Shown: positions 31,794 to 42,346, numbered from the stretch's first letter. The stretch: DNA of 46,707 nucleotides from Paenibacillus bovis (GCA_007679095.1 VEFU01000035.1:1-46707); one strand, 5' to 3'. Translations and numbers: made by a program. The notes: generated by a model from the letters alone, not told the origin.

Positions 31794-33977
31794 ATGACAA
31801 ACAGAAATCGAACAGAAGAACGTACAGGATTTCAGGAATCAGCTCCTTACAGGTCTTCCTATGACCTGCAAACCGACTTTGTCATGGTCTATGGAATCGA
31901 TAAAACAATGCCAGAACGAATAAAGAAATGGAAAGAAAAAGGATATGTCATTCACCTCATGACAGGAGTTGCCTGGGGCGAGTACCAAGACTATTTATAC
32001 GGAAAAGTAGACGGTAGAACACATTGGGATGAAGCCCAGAAAAACAAACAAGGTGATCACATTAGTCATGGTGTTGATGTGCCATACATGGTACCAACGG
32101 TTGCTTATACAAACTACTTAACAGAGCGAATAAAAGTTGCTGTAGATGCGGGAGTGGAGGCAATTCACTTAGAAGAACCGGAATTTTGGGTAGATGGTGG
32201 TTACTCAGACGCATTCAAACGCGAATGGCAAATTTATTATAAAGAACCATGGATGCCACCGCATGAATCAGAAGACGCTCAATATCGCGCTTCCAAACTA
32301 AAAGCCTATTTATATAAACGGAGTTTGGATCGACTATGTAGTGAATTAAAAGAATATGCACTCGTAAAATATAATCGTTTTCTCCGTTTTTATGTACCAA
32401 CACATAGTCTGATCAATTACACACAGTGGCGTATTGTAAGTCCAGAATCAGCATTGATTGATTTACCAGCAGTAGATGGATATATTGCACAAATTTGGAC
32501 AGGAACATCTAGGACTCCTAATGTATACGAAGGCGTACGAAAGGAACGAACATTTGAAAGCGCTTTTCTGGAGTATGGCATGATGCAAGAGCTAGTTAGT
32601 GGAACAGAACGGAGAATGTGGTTCCTACACGATCCAATTGAAGATAATCCACGCTACACATGGTCTGATTATAAGAAAAACTATTTTAAAACAGTTGTCG
32701 CATCACTCTTACATCCAGAGATTGCTAGATTCGAAGTGTCTCCTTGGCCAAGAAGGATTTTTGATGGGAAGTACCCGAGTGAAGAAAATCATGAGGTGAA
32801 AGAAGCGATCCCTGAAGAGTATGCAACGACATTACTGAACATCATGCACACGCTTGGAAATATGAATCAAGATGATGTCCAAGTATATGGTAGACAGGAA
32901 AAAATCGGAATCCTCCTATCTGACTCCATGATGTATCAAAGAAAGAATATTGCTGCTCAAGGCTCAGAGGCGAAATATGATGGAACAGATGCAGCTGCAG
33001 TAGAAAAAGAAGAAGATATCAAACTATTAAACTTCTCTCATTTCTATGGTTTAGCACTACCTCTATTAAAAAGAGGATTTTGGGTAAGACCAGTTCAGCT
33101 CGATAATGTACGTCGTTTTTCCAATTACTTAAAGGACTACCGTGTTTTAATGTTAAGCTATGAATTTTTGAAACCGGAATATCCTGATTTACATAATGCA
33201 ATTGCCCAATGGGTGAAAGATGGGGGGATTCTAATCTATGTTGGTGATGACGGCGATCCATACCACAAAGTACGAGAGTGGTGGAATAATGGCAAGCAGA
33301 AATATGACTCGCCAAGGGAGCATTTGTTTGAGAACTTAGGCTTAACAACAAACATACATGCCGGAATCCATTCAGTAGGGAAAGGAATCGTTGGTTATCT
33401 TCCGCAATCTCCTGATAGCTGTGCGGAAAGTAAGCAAGGTGCAGATGCTTTAAGAGAAATAGTGAAGAGTGGTTTAGAAACTGCTGACCAAAGTTTTAAA
33501 TGGGAAGAAAATAATTATTTTATGCTACAACGAGGACCATATCGAATTGCTGCCGTAATGGATGAATCGATACATCAAAGTCCCCTTGAAATCGAAGGAA
33601 AGTTTGTAGATTTATTTAGTCCACAATTGACCATTCGAGAAAAAATTGTATTGAACCCAGACGATAATGTATTTCTTTACGACTTAAATTACGAGAGACA
33701 AAATAATCAAGTTGAAGTGATTGCAGCGTCTTCTCGTATTGAGAATCTAGTTCATGATGAAGAAGGTTTCGAAATGGTCGTAAAAGGTCCAGAGAAAATG
33801 AAGGCAGTAGCACGAGTATATAGTGCGCGAAAACCACAACATGCTTCCATGGTAACTGCTGACAAAGCGAATGAAATTAAGTGGGAGTGGGATGAACCAT
33901 CAAATACCATTTTACTTCATTATTTTCATGATTCCGATCAGGAAGTGAAGATACAAGTTAGATGGAAAAATGATTAA
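31794..33977 (+). CDS. Putative glycoside hydrolase: TIM barrel plus trimerisation-like domain
   Basis: The 727-residue cytosolic protein has three parts. Residues 1-350 look like a (beta/alpha)8 barrel, with an acidic cluster after a strand (AIHLEEPEFWVDGGYS, E127/E128/E130) as candidate catalytic residues. Residues about 375-560 resemble the class-I amidotransferase-like 'trimerisation' domain of GH42 (KIGILLSDSMMYQ ... VLMLSYEFLKPEYPDLHNAI ... WVKDGGILIYVGDDGD). The C-terminus is beta-rich. GH42-type signature residues are not obvious, so it may represent a new or poorly described family. ATG 31794 with AAAGGG upstream is preferred to TTG 31785. It leads into importer 2 genes. Confidence 0.65.
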   Translation: MTNRNRTEERTGFQESAPYRSSYDLQTDFVMVYGIDKTMPERIKKWKEKGYVIHLMTGVAWGEYQDYLYGKVDGRTHWDEAQKNKQGDHISHGVDVPYMVPTVAYTNYLTERIKVAVDAGVEAIHLEEPEFWVDGGYSDAFKREWQIYYKEPWMPPHESEDAQYRASKLKAYLYKRSLDRLCSELKEYALVKYNRFLRFYVPTHSLINYTQWRIVSPESALIDLPAVDGYIAQIWTGTSRTPNVYEGVRKERTFESAFLEYGMMQELVSGTERRMWFLHDPIEDNPRYTWSDYKKNYFKTVVASLLHPEIARFEVSPWPRRIFDGKYPSEENHEVKEAIPEEYATTLLNIMHTLGNMNQDDVQVYGRQEKIGILLSDSMMYQRKNIAAQGSEAKYDGTDAAAVEKEEDIKLLNFSHFYGLALPLLKRGFWVRPVQLDNVRRFSNYLKDYRVLMLSYEFLKPEYPDLHNAIAQWVKDGGILIYVGDDGDPYHKVREWWNNGKQKYDSPREHLFENLGLTTNIHAGIHSVGKGIVGYLPQSPDSCAESKQGADALREIVKSGLETADQSFKWEENNYFMLQRGPYRIAAVMDESIHQSPLEIEGKFVDLFSPQLTIREKIVLNPDDNVFLYDLNYERQNNQVEVIAASSRIENLVHDEEGFEMVVKGPEKMKAVARVYSARKPQHASMVTADKANEIKWEWDEPSNTILLHYFHDSDQEVKIQVRWKND

Positions 33978-34010
33978 ATCTGAGGCTTTGCCTTAGGGAA
34001 AGGGGGAAAA

Positions 34011-34976
34011 ATGAAAAGTCATGTGGAAGCGCCAATAAACAGAAAGCCTGATATTGGTAGAAAAGTTAATAAAAAAAGTCTTTGGAAAAGAATCTGGGAA
34101 CATCGAATCTTTTACTTGTTTTTACTGCCAGGTGTCATTTGGTTTTTTATCTTTTCCTATATTCCGATGTATGGTATCACCATTGCCTTTAAAGACTTTA
34201 ACTTTGCACAAGGAATATTTGGTAGTCCATGGGCAGGGCTGAAGTATTTCAAACAATTTTTTGATTACTATCAATCTGGCGAAATTATCCGTAACACATT
34301 AATTATTAGTTTACTAAAGCTAATCATTGGTTTTCCAATGCCGATTATATTAGCGCTTATGTTAAATGAAATTCGTTTCCCTAAATTCAAGAAAACGGTA
34401 CAAACTATTTCGTATTTACCACACTTTATCTCATGGGTTGTTGTGGTGACATTGATGCAAAGGATGTTTACGCCGTATGGAGGACCGGTAAATGAAATCA
34501 TTGCCGCATTAGGCTTTGACAAAGTGCAAATTTTAGGGAATATAAAGTACTTTTACCAACTGATCATTCTTTCTGATATTTGGAAGGGAGTTGGTTGGGG
34601 AGCTATCATTTACCTAGCTGGTATCTCAGGGATTGACCCACAGTTATACGAAGCCGCAAAAATGGATGGAGCCAACCGTTTCAGGCAAATGTGGCATGTG
34701 ACATTACCTTCGATTCGAGGAATTATGGTTATCTTATTCATCCTAGCATGTGGAGGAATTATGTCTGTAGGTTATGAACAATTATTACTTTTAAATACAC
34801 CTTCCACCGCTTCAATTGGAACGGTATTGGATGTATATGTCATTAAAGCAGGTTTAGAGCAAGGTAGATTTAGTTATGCGGCAGCAGTAGGTTTATTCCA
34901 AGGACTAGTCGGAATGATATTAATCATCACCGCAAATCAAATTAGCCGCAAAGTAAATGAAACGTCACTATGGTAA
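34011..34976 (+). CDS. ABC sugar transporter permease, LplB type (importer 2)
   Basis: The 321-residue paralogue of the permease at 18686 has six helices, YIPMYGITIAFKDF and the EAA loop YEAAKMDGANRFRQMWHVTLPSI. AAGGGGGAA precedes the ATG, 34 bases after the TIM-barrel gene, so they share a transcript. It pairs with the YtcP-type permease 16 bases downstream. Confidence 0.92.
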   Translation: MKSHVEAPINRKPDIGRKVNKKSLWKRIWEHRIFYLFLLPGVIWFFIFSYIPMYGITIAFKDFNFAQGIFGSPWAGLKYFKQFFDYYQSGEIIRNTLIISLLKLIIGFPMPIILALMLNEIRFPKFKKTVQTISYLPHFISWVVVVTLMQRMFTPYGGPVNEIIAALGFDKVQILGNIKYFYQLIILSDIWKGVGWGAIIYLAGISGIDPQLYEAAKMDGANRFRQMWHVTLPSIRGIMVILFILACGGIMSVGYEQLLLLNTPSTASIGTVLDVYVIKAGLEQGRFSYAAAVGLFQGLVGMILIITANQISRKVNETSLW

Positions 34977-34991
34977 ATAGGAGGGGATGAA

Positions 34992-35888
34992 ATGCGTATA
35001 AGAAAGTGGTCGCTTTTTTCCATCATAAATTATTCACTACTAGCACTTTTTGCTTTTACTACACTTTACCCCTTTATTTACATCCTAGCTTATTCGCTAA
35101 GTGACGGGGTAGAGGCGATGAAGAATACGATCTATTTCTTACCAAAAGGATTTACATTTGAAAATTACATTACTATTTTCAAAGATACGAAATTCTTAGG
35201 TGCATATCAAATTACGATATTGCGAACATTGATTGGAACAGTTCTTCATGTGTTTTTAAGTGCATTATTCGCTTATGCACTAACAAGAAAGAATCTCCCA
35301 GGTCGGAGCTTCTTCACATTCTTTATCTTCATACCAACACTATTTAGTGGTGGTTTAATACCGACATTTGTATTGTATCGTGATTTAGGATTGATTAACT
35401 CGTTTTGGGTGTACGTCATTCCATTTCTATATAGTTTCTTCCATATTATTATTCTGCGAACGTTCTTCCAGCAAATTCCGAGCTCATTGGAAGAATCAGC
35501 GAAAATGGATGGTTGTGGAGATTTCCAAATCTTCATGCGAATTATTATGCCATTATCGATTCCCGTATTAGCAACGATTGGTTTATTTAATGGAGTATTT
35601 CACTGGAATGATTGGTTTACGGGTACCTACTTTGTGACAAGTAAAGAACTTTTACCAGTACAAACTTTATTGAATAATCTCTTGAATGAATCACAAGCAT
35701 TAGCAGATGCCGCTAAGAGAGCTTCTGAAATTGGTACTTCAACCGGATTAGTGAATGCATCACAAACGACACCAGAGTCTTTGCGAATGGCAACCTTAAT
35801 GATTGCGACATTACCAATCTTATGTTTATACCCATTCTTACAAAAGTACTTTGTAAAAGGTGTAATGATTGGCTCTATTAAAGGATGA
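34992..35888 (+). CDS. ABC sugar transporter permease, YtcP type (importer 2)
   Basis: The 298-residue permease has the EAA loop SLEESAKMDGCGDFQIFMRIIMPLSIP and the conserved C-terminus PFLQKYFVKGVMIGSIKG. GGAGGGGATG precedes the start. It is paralogous to the product of 19667-20566. Confidence 0.92.
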   Translation: MRIRKWSLFSIINYSLLALFAFTTLYPFIYILAYSLSDGVEAMKNTIYFLPKGFTFENYITIFKDTKFLGAYQITILRTLIGTVLHVFLSALFAYALTRKNLPGRSFFTFFIFIPTLFSGGLIPTFVLYRDLGLINSFWVYVIPFLYSFFHIIILRTFFQQIPSSLEESAKMDGCGDFQIFMRIIMPLSIPVLATIGLFNGVFHWNDWFTGTYFVTSKELLPVQTLLNNLLNESQALADAAKRASEIGTSTGLVNASQTTPESLRMATLMIATLPILCLYPFLQKYFVKGVMIGSIKG

Positions 35889-35951
35889 ACCTTCTTTCGA
35901 AACGGGAGAAGTTTATCAATAAAAAATATGTGGTGACGAGGGGGAAGTAAG

Positions 35952-37577
35952 ATGAAAAAGGCGTGGAGATTAGCATTACCTTTTTTGCTAGTTTTAGTGC
36001 TTATAGGACTGTCCGCATGTAAAAAGGAAGAAACGAATGCAGACGGATCTATCACATTGAAGGTCTTGCATAACTGGAATGGTTCAAGCGGGGCTGAAAA
36101 TATGCTTGATAACCCTGTTGCAGAGAAGATTTTAGAAGAAACAGGTGTGCGTGTTGAGTTTGAATACACTACTGGTAGTGAAACAGAAAGAATTACACAG
36201 ATGTTTGCTACAGGGGAAGAGTTTGATATGTACACTGGTCCTGCATGGGGCGGAGAAAGTGAAGTGCTCCTGAAGGCGGCAAATGAAGGACAACTATGGG
36301 ATTTAACAGAATATATTGAGAAGTATCCGAATCTAGCAGAATTAGTGAAAAAAGAAAACTTTGCTGAATCATTATACGATAATATCATTAGCAAGCAAAA
36401 GGGTGGCCAATTCATGCTTCATGCAAACTACCCTGCGACAGATGCAGACGTTACAAACTGGTTATACGGTCTGTATGTAAATAAAGAAATTGCAAGCGAA
36501 GTTGGAGTTGATCCACAAACGGTTCACTCGCCTGAAGAACTGTATGATTTTCTGAAAAAGATAAAAGATGCAAACCTTGAAGTGAACGGTAATCCAATCT
36601 ATCCACTAGGTGCTCTAGGCGGTGGCTGGCCATTAGATATTATGTCGGAGATGTTTGTTCCAGTGGCTGGATCAACAGCGTGGTTTATTGATGATGATGG
36701 AAATACAAGACTGAACTTCATGACAGAAGAGTATGAGAACTATATTTTATACATGCGCAAGTTGTTAAGTGAAGGTCTACTAGATCCAGAAGTATATACA
36801 CATACGGATACAATCGCGAAAGAAAAAATTGCACAAGGCCGTGTTGCTGCTCTTCCAAATCAGTTCCCTGGATTATGGACAGAGTTAGTAAAAGCTGGTC
36901 TTCAAGATAAGTATGTTCCACTTGGACCTATGAATGACTTTAATGGTGATAAGTATCGTACGGAAGTGAATGTAACAGGTAATAACTTAATTGCAATTCC
37001 GAAAACTGCTTCCAAAGAAAAACTAGAAGCAGCGATGAAGTTAATGAATTTCTTAGCATCGGATGAAGGTTATTTACTAGCGAACTATGGAATTGAAGGC
37101 GTTCACTATGAAATGAAGGATGGCAAAGTAGAAGCGAAGAAGGAATGGGTAGATAAGGTCCAAAAAGATCCAAAAGCATTAACGAATGAAGGGGTTATGT
37201 TTGGAAGCTTATCTGGTTTGAATCGCCAAGTATCATTAGCTGGTGGTCCATTCGGATATCAATATGATGAAAGATATAAAGTGCAAGCTGAATTCGAGAA
37301 GATTATGACACCAGATGGAATCAAAGCTACAACTGGTAAGGATCCTAATGTAGTGTTTAATGAGCATCCGAAGTATGAGCAAATCAAAGCTATTTTCGAT
37401 ACGATGGGTGATGTTGTTCTACAAGCAATTCATGCGACATCAGAAGGTAAAGCAAAAGAATTAATTAATGGAACAAGAGACGCATTAGAAAAAGCAGGAA
37501 TTCATGAAGTAGAAGATGAGATTACGAAACAAGCTAAATCTGGAACTGAGTTCATGCGTTACAGAACATCGAACTAA
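35952..37577 (+). CDS. Sugar-binding lipoprotein of ABC importer 2
   Basis: The 541-residue protein has lipobox IGLSAC (Cys23) and a family-1 solute-binding fold (LKVLHNWNGSSGAENMLDNPV; MYTGPAWGGESEVLLKAANEGQLWDL). GAGGGGGAAG precedes the ATG. It completes importer 2 with the two upstream permeases, order permease-permease-binding protein as in importer 1. A weak terminator at 37600 follows. Confidence 0.9.
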   Translation: MKKAWRLALPFLLVLVLIGLSACKKEETNADGSITLKVLHNWNGSSGAENMLDNPVAEKILEETGVRVEFEYTTGSETERITQMFATGEEFDMYTGPAWGGESEVLLKAANEGQLWDLTEYIEKYPNLAELVKKENFAESLYDNIISKQKGGQFMLHANYPATDADVTNWLYGLYVNKEIASEVGVDPQTVHSPEELYDFLKKIKDANLEVNGNPIYPLGALGGGWPLDIMSEMFVPVAGSTAWFIDDDGNTRLNFMTEEYENYILYMRKLLSEGLLDPEVYTHTDTIAKEKIAQGRVAALPNQFPGLWTELVKAGLQDKYVPLGPMNDFNGDKYRTEVNVTGNNLIAIPKTASKEKLEAAMKLMNFLASDEGYLLANYGIEGVHYEMKDGKVEAKKEWVDKVQKDPKALTNEGVMFGSLSGLNRQVSLAGGPFGYQYDERYKVQAEFEKIMTPDGIKATTGKDPNVVFNEHPKYEQIKAIFDTMGDVVLQAIHATSEGKAKELINGTRDALEKAGIHEVEDEITKQAKSGTEFMRYRTSN

Positions 37578-37599
37578 GCAAGTAATGAAATTGCCTTTA

Positions 37600-37626
37600 G
37601 GGGGAGGGAATCTCTCCCTTTTTTTC
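37600..37626 (+). terminator. Weak terminator after importer 2
   Basis: GGGGAGGGAATCTCTCCC can form a short stem followed by T8. The stem is brief, so partial read-through to the isomerase gene is likely. Confidence 0.55.
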
Positions 37627-37718
37627 TTATAAAAACTACTAAAAATCATTCGTGTGAATATAGTAGAAAGAGTGATTTTTGAATAACTACTAATCTTTTA
37701 TTACTGGAGGATACATAT

Positions 37719-38597
37719 ATGTCATTTAAAATTGGGATGCGCATTCCGCCGAAAATTGGTGCTCAAGGCATGGAAAGTGTAGCAAGTTGGGCGAAAAGTG
37801 TTGGATTAGATGTGGTAGACGTTCCGTATTATAACGAAGAAGTAAAAGAGATATTTGACAGAGTTGGGATTGAGGTTGGCTCGATTGATGGCGTTGGAGC
37901 AGTAGGGATGACAAAGCTACTAAGTGAAGATGAAGCAAAACGCCGGGAAGCAGTGGATGCCCTAAATAAGCAAATTAGTGAGGTTGCTAAAATAGGTGGG
38001 AAGACGATGTTTATATGTCTGGCACCAGATGATATATCCCAACCGCGTTCACGAAGTTTTGAAATTTGGAAGGAAACATTTCCAGAGGTTGTGGCACAAG
38101 CAGAAAAATCGGATGTTTATTTTGCTTTAGAAGGATGGCCTGGACCTGCACCACAATATCCTTCGATTGGATGTACACCAGAAATGTTACGGGCCATGTT
38201 TGAAGCCATTCCTTCAAAACATTTTGGTGTCAACTATGATCCATCCCATCTTGTACGTTTGGAAATTGATCATTTACGATTCTTATCTGAATTTGGATCA
38301 AGGGTAAATTATTGTCATGGAAAAGACACGGAAATTTTAACAGATGATAAATATGAGATGGGCATCTTAGCAGCTACATTCGGTAATAAGTATGATTTCT
38401 CGGAAGGCTCATGGCGCTATACAATTCCAGGAGCAGGAGACGTCAATTGGGAAAAAGTAGCGATTCGTCTTGAAGGAATTGGCTATAAGGGACCAGTTAG
38501 TATTGAACTAGAGGATCACCGCTACTGGGGTACATTGGAAAAAGAACAACAAGGGATTTTGAAGGCGAAGCAACATTTGGAGTCAATATTTAAATAA
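37719..38597 (+). CDS. Sugar phosphate isomerase/epimerase-like TIM barrel
   Basis: The 292-residue protein belongs to the AP-endonuclease-2/xylose-isomerase-like barrel family. Metal-ligand candidates are E in ALEGWPG (near residue 138), D in VNYDPSHLVRL, H in VNYCHGKD and E in VSIELEDHRYW near the C-terminus, in the usual order. AGGAGG-like sequence (CTGGAGGATAC) precedes the ATG. Relatives include IolE/IolI, tagatose epimerases and hydroxypyruvate isomerase; together with Gfo/Idh proteins they often interconvert oxidised or uncommon sugars. Exact substrate unknown. Confidence 0.8.
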   Translation: MSFKIGMRIPPKIGAQGMESVASWAKSVGLDVVDVPYYNEEVKEIFDRVGIEVGSIDGVGAVGMTKLLSEDEAKRREAVDALNKQISEVAKIGGKTMFICLAPDDISQPRSRSFEIWKETFPEVVAQAEKSDVYFALEGWPGPAPQYPSIGCTPEMLRAMFEAIPSKHFGVNYDPSHLVRLEIDHLRFLSEFGSRVNYCHGKDTEILTDDKYEMGILAATFGNKYDFSEGSWRYTIPGAGDVNWEKVAIRLEGIGYKGPVSIELEDHRYWGTLEKEQQGILKAKQHLESIFK

Positions 38598-38600
38598 TAG

Positions 38601-38788
38601 GCTCTGTTAAACTTTGTCGTTGATTTTCGCTCCTGTACACTCGCTTTCCGCGGGCACGGCCTCAGCTAACTTGGCAAAGAAAACCGCTTTGCCAAGTGGA
38701 TCTTCGGCTCGTGCTGTTCCCGCAGGAGTCTCGTGTACATCCGCTACAATCAACTAAGTTGTTAACAACAATGAACTTTAAAAGAGCC
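38601..38788 (+). repeat. MITE-like 188-bp repeat, copy 5
   Basis: It is complete, GCTCTGTTAAA to AAAGAGCC, immediately after the isomerase stop codon and 92 bp before the Gfo/Idh gene 2 start. It is thus inside a likely co-transcribed gene set. Confidence 0.95.
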
Positions 38789-38879
38789 AAATAATTAAAA
38801 GCTTACAAGCTTGCGAGAAAGACAGATCTTTAGTCGAGTGGTGAAAACGCCACTCGATTCATAATGGGAGGACAACGGT

Positions 38880-39971
38880 ATGGAGAAGAAGATAAAAATT
38901 GGAATTATTGGTAGCGGTGGCATTGCGCAGGCACACGCACGCGCTTATATGCGCATGGATGATGTGGAGATTGTTGCAGTAGCAGACGTCATTCCAGGGA
39001 AAGCTGCTGAGTTCGTTAATAGGTTAGGAATTACAGGTGCAAAGGCATTTGATAGTCATTTGGAATTACTAGAATTAGATGTTGATGGTGTGAGTGTTTG
39101 TACGCCAAATGTGGCCCATCATCGCACAAGCGTCGATGCACTCCAAGCAGGAAAACATGTTTTAGTAGAAAAACCACTTGCCGTCACGTTAGAGCAAGGG
39201 GTAGAAATGGTAGAGGTCGGCAAGAAAGCAGGTAGGATCTTATCTGTAGGCTTCCAACCGCGTTATGATCCGAACATGCAAACCGTTAAAAACATTGTTC
39301 AATCAGGTGAGCTTGGAAATGTATATTATGTACAAACTGGTGGCGGTAGAAGACGAGGCATGCCAGGGGGGACTTTTATAAATAAAGAACTTGCTGGTGC
39401 AGGAGCAATGGCTGATATCGGTTGTTATTCCTTAGATTTAGCATTAAATGCACTTGGCTATCCGAAACCACTCAGTGTTTCTGCTTACACATCGAATCAT
39501 TTTGGTACAAATCCGCATTACCATGCAGAAGCTTCTAAGTTTGAAGTAGAAGATTTCGGTGTGGCGCTTGTTAGATTAGAAGGCGGAAAAGTGTTGAACT
39601 TTAAAATATCCTGGGCGATGCATATGGATTCATTAGGACCAACTCTTTTCCTTGGAACAGATGCAGGCTTGAAATTAACTCCTGCAGGAAGTGGACCTTG
39701 GAGCGGTGTTTGGGATGGAGGAATTGGCTCGATTACCCTTTTCCATGACATTCAAGGGCATCATACAGAAAGTCCTATTTCTGTTCAGCAACATAATGTC
39801 GATATTTTTTACGAAAAAGTACGCGCCTTTGTAGTAGCGGTGAAGGAAGGAACAGAAGCTCCGATTCCAGGAGAAGAGATTTTAATAAACCAAGCTATAA
39901 TTGATGGAATTCTACGCTCATCCGAAATCGGTAAAGAGGTGGATATCCATATTCCAAAAATCGGGGGGTAA
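38880..39971 (+). CDS. Gfo/Idh/MocA-family oxidoreductase 2
   Basis: The 363-residue protein has the Rossmann motif IGIIGSGGIAQAHARAY and the EKPLAVT motif near residue 97, with GAGAMADIGCYSLDLAL near 176 in the C-terminal domain. TGGGAGGAC precedes the ATG. It is a diverged paralogue of the protein at 15555. Pairing with the isomerase-like protein suggests an oxidation-isomerisation step on an imported sugar. The terminator overlaps its last codons. Confidence 0.86.
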   Translation: MEKKIKIGIIGSGGIAQAHARAYMRMDDVEIVAVADVIPGKAAEFVNRLGITGAKAFDSHLELLELDVDGVSVCTPNVAHHRTSVDALQAGKHVLVEKPLAVTLEQGVEMVEVGKKAGRILSVGFQPRYDPNMQTVKNIVQSGELGNVYYVQTGGGRRRGMPGGTFINKELAGAGAMADIGCYSLDLALNALGYPKPLSVSAYTSNHFGTNPHYHAEASKFEVEDFGVALVRLEGGKVLNFKISWAMHMDSLGPTLFLGTDAGLKLTPAGSGPWSGVWDGGIGSITLFHDIQGHHTESPISVQQHNVDIFYEKVRAFVVAVKEGTEAPIPGEEILINQAIIDGILRSSEIGKEVDIHIPKIGG

Positions 39972-39989
39972 CAACCTCCCGATTTTTCT
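39956..39989 (+). terminator. Terminator after Gfo/Idh gene 2
   Basis: AAAAATCGGG (39956-39965) pairs with CCCGATTTTT (39978-39987); the stem includes the stop codon. Confidence 0.85.
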
Positions 39990-40043
39990 TCGAATTTCGA
40001 TATAAAATTGTGGTATGATACTATGTGGAATGGGGATGATGAG

Positions 40044-40550
40044 ATGTTGCAAATTTTTATCATTTCTGGCCCGTGCGGAGTGGGTAAGTCGACTGTCTCA
40101 AAGGAATTAACTCGTCTTATTCCGAAGAGTGCGCTTATTCACGGTGATGATTTTTTACATATATATAATGAAGCTACATCACCACCATGGGAAGAAATGT
40201 TAGCCATCATGTGGAAGAATATATTATCGATCACACAAAATCTCCTACAGCATCAATTTCACGTTATAATTGATACTGTAGTTGAAGATGAGCTAGAATG
40301 GTTTTGTAGACATTTTTCTCATATGAATGTACAGTTTCGCTATGTCGTTTTACGAGCCGATGCATCTGAATTAAAAGAGCGTATACTAAAACGTGGTGAT
40401 GTTGAAATAACTGAACGTTCCTTATTTTTACTTGAAAAATTAGAAAATGAAACAGCTTTTAACAAACCGTATTTATACGATACAATGGATAAAGCAGTGG
40501 AGGAAATCGCAAAGGATATTATCCAGTTTCCTCCATTAAAAATAAAGTAA
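40044..40550 (+). CDS. Small P-loop kinase-like protein
   Basis: The 168-residue protein begins [22 protein letters not shown], a Walker A motif at residues about 9-17, followed by HGDDF and an Arg-containing lid-like stretch ([18 protein letters not shown]). It resembles shikimate/gluconate-kinase-like or AAA-17 nucleotide kinases. The start at 40044 has GGGG eight bases upstream; ATGs at 40008 and 40020 lie before that site. A sugar kinase role is possible because of the neighbours but no substrate motif is seen. Confidence 0.65.
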   Translation: MLQIFIISGPCGVGKSTVSKELTRLIPKSALIHGDDFLHIYNEATSPPWEEMLAIMWKNILSITQNLLQHQFHVIIDTVVEDELEWFCRHFSHMNVQFRYVVLRADASELKERILKRGDVEITERSLFLLEKLENETAFNKPYLYDTMDKAVEEIAKDIIQFPPLKIK

Positions 40551-40603
40551 AATTGGGCGAACTTGAAAATACCGCCCCCCTCTATCGAAAGGTGAGTGTT
40601 ATC

Positions 40604-42337
40604 ATGGATTTGAAGTTAAAGCAATGGCTAGAATTTGAGCATTTAGATGCGAAATTAAAAGAAGAATTACAAGCAATGCAAGGAAATGAGAAATTATTAG
40701 AAGATAGCTTCTATAAAGATTTAGAGTTTGGTACTGGTGGAATGCGTGGAGAAATTGGCCCTGGTACAAACCGAATGAACATTTATACAGTGCGTAAGGC
40801 TGCCGAAGGTCTTGCTCGTTTTATTGTGGAACAAGGTGCGGAAACAATGGCACGTGGTATTGTAATTGCTTATGACCCACGTCACATGTCTGCTGAATTC
40901 GCATTGGAAGTAGCAAAAGTAGCTGGAAAACATGGCATTCAAGCATATTTATTTGAATCTCTCCGTCCAACACCAGTACTTTCATTTGCAGTACGTTATT
41001 TACATGCGTATGCAGGAATCATGATTACAGCGAGTCATAACCCACCAGAATATAATGGATTGAAAATGTATGGTGAAGATGGTGGTCAGCTACCTCCTGC
41101 AGAAGCGGATGTGATTATCCGTTATGTACAAGAAGCAGGCAATGAACTAGCAATTGAAGTAGCTGATGAAGCAGAGCTTACAAATAAAGGTCTTCTAACA
41201 TACATCGGTGAAAAAGTGGACAGAGCTTATATTGAAGCAATGAAGTCTATTCAAATTAATCGCGGGGTTGTTGAAAAAGTTGGGAAGGACCTTAAAATTG
41301 TTTTCACACCACTTCATGGTACAGCGAATCTCCCAGTTCGTGAAGGTTTGAAGGAATTTGGCTTTGAAAATGTCACGATTGTAAAAGAACAAGAGCTACC
41401 TGATCCGAATTTCTCAACGGTAGCATCTCCAAATCCAGAAGAACATGCTGCATTTGAATTGGCAATCAAATATGGACAAGAAATTGATGCAGATATTCTA
41501 ATGGGGACAGACCCAGATGCAGACAGATTAGGAATTGCAGTGAAAAATGATGCAGGTGAATATATCGTATTAACCGGTAACCAAGTAGGGGCGCTACTAG
41601 CGAACTATATATTGGAACAAAAACAACAAAATGGTACCCTGCCTGAAAATGGTGTTGTCATCAAAACAATCGTAACTTCAGAAATTGGAAGAGCAATCTC
41701 AGAACATTTCGGACTTTCTACGATTGATACTTTAACAGGATTTAAATTTATCGGTGAAAAAATTAAAGAATTTGAAGAAACACATGAACATACATTTTTA
41801 CTTGGCTATGAAGAAAGCTATGGTTATTTAATAGGTGATTTTGTTCGTGACAAAGACGCCGTACAAACAGCTGTATTTGTAGCAGAAGTTGCTGCTTATT
41901 ATAAGTCACAAGGAAAATCTCTATATGATGGCTTAATGGAGATCTTTGAAAAATTCGGCTTCTATAAAGAAACACTAAGATCATTGACGTTAAAAGGAAA
42001 AGACGGAGCTGAGCAAATTGCAGGCATTTTAGAAGAGTTCCGTAATAATCCACCAAAAGATATTAACGGTGTTGCGATCAGCAAAATTGAAGACTATGAC
42101 ACAAGTATTAGTCTAGACGTAGCTACAAATGAAAAAACAACAATTGAATTACCAAAATCAAATGTTTTAAAATTTATCCTAGAAGATGGATCATGGTGCG
42201 CACTCCGTCCATCTGGAACAGAACCAAAAGTGAAATTCTACTTCGCAGTCAAAGGCAATTCCCTACAAGACAGCGAACAAAAATTATCGGTACTTGTCGA
42301 AAATATTATGGGTAAAGTAGACGAACTAATTAAATAA
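40604..42337 (+). CDS. pgcA: PgcA, alpha-phosphoglucomutase
   Basis: The 577-residue alpha-D-phosphohexomutase has the active-site serine S144 in [11 protein letters not shown], the metal loop [12 protein letters not shown], the sugar-binding [12 protein letters not shown] and the phosphate-binding [12 protein letters not shown]. Length matches B. subtilis PgcA (581 residues). It converts glucose-6-phosphate and glucose-1-phosphate for UDP-glucose and teichoic acid glucosylation. AAGGTGAG lies before ATG 40604; the open frame from 40553 lacks a ribosome binding site. It may be a housekeeping gene embedded beside the sugar locus. Confidence 0.9.
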   Translation: MDLKLKQWLEFEHLDAKLKEELQAMQGNEKLLEDSFYKDLEFGTGGMRGEIGPGTNRMNIYTVRKAAEGLARFIVEQGAETMARGIVIAYDPRHMSAEFALEVAKVAGKHGIQAYLFESLRPTPVLSFAVRYLHAYAGIMITASHNPPEYNGLKMYGEDGGQLPPAEADVIIRYVQEAGNELAIEVADEAELTNKGLLTYIGEKVDRAYIEAMKSIQINRGVVEKVGKDLKIVFTPLHGTANLPVREGLKEFGFENVTIVKEQELPDPNFSTVASPNPEEHAAFELAIKYGQEIDADILMGTDPDADRLGIAVKNDAGEYIVLTGNQVGALLANYILEQKQQNGTLPENGVVIKTIVTSEIGRAISEHFGLSTIDTLTGFKFIGEKIKEFEETHEHTFLLGYEESYGYLIGDFVRDKDAVQTAVFVAEVAAYYKSQGKSLYDGLMEIFEKFGFYKETLRSLTLKGKDGAEQIAGILEEFRNNPPKDINGVAISKIEDYDTSISLDVATNEKTTIELPKSNVLKFILEDGSWCALRPSGTEPKVKFYFAVKGNSLQDSEQKLSVLVENIMGKVDELIK

Positions 42338-42346
42338 GCTGTTAAC

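Noticed and set aside
35627-36415. 262-codon minus-strand ORF
   Set aside because: It is antisense to the permease and binding-protein genes, which have strong family motifs and ribosome binding sites.
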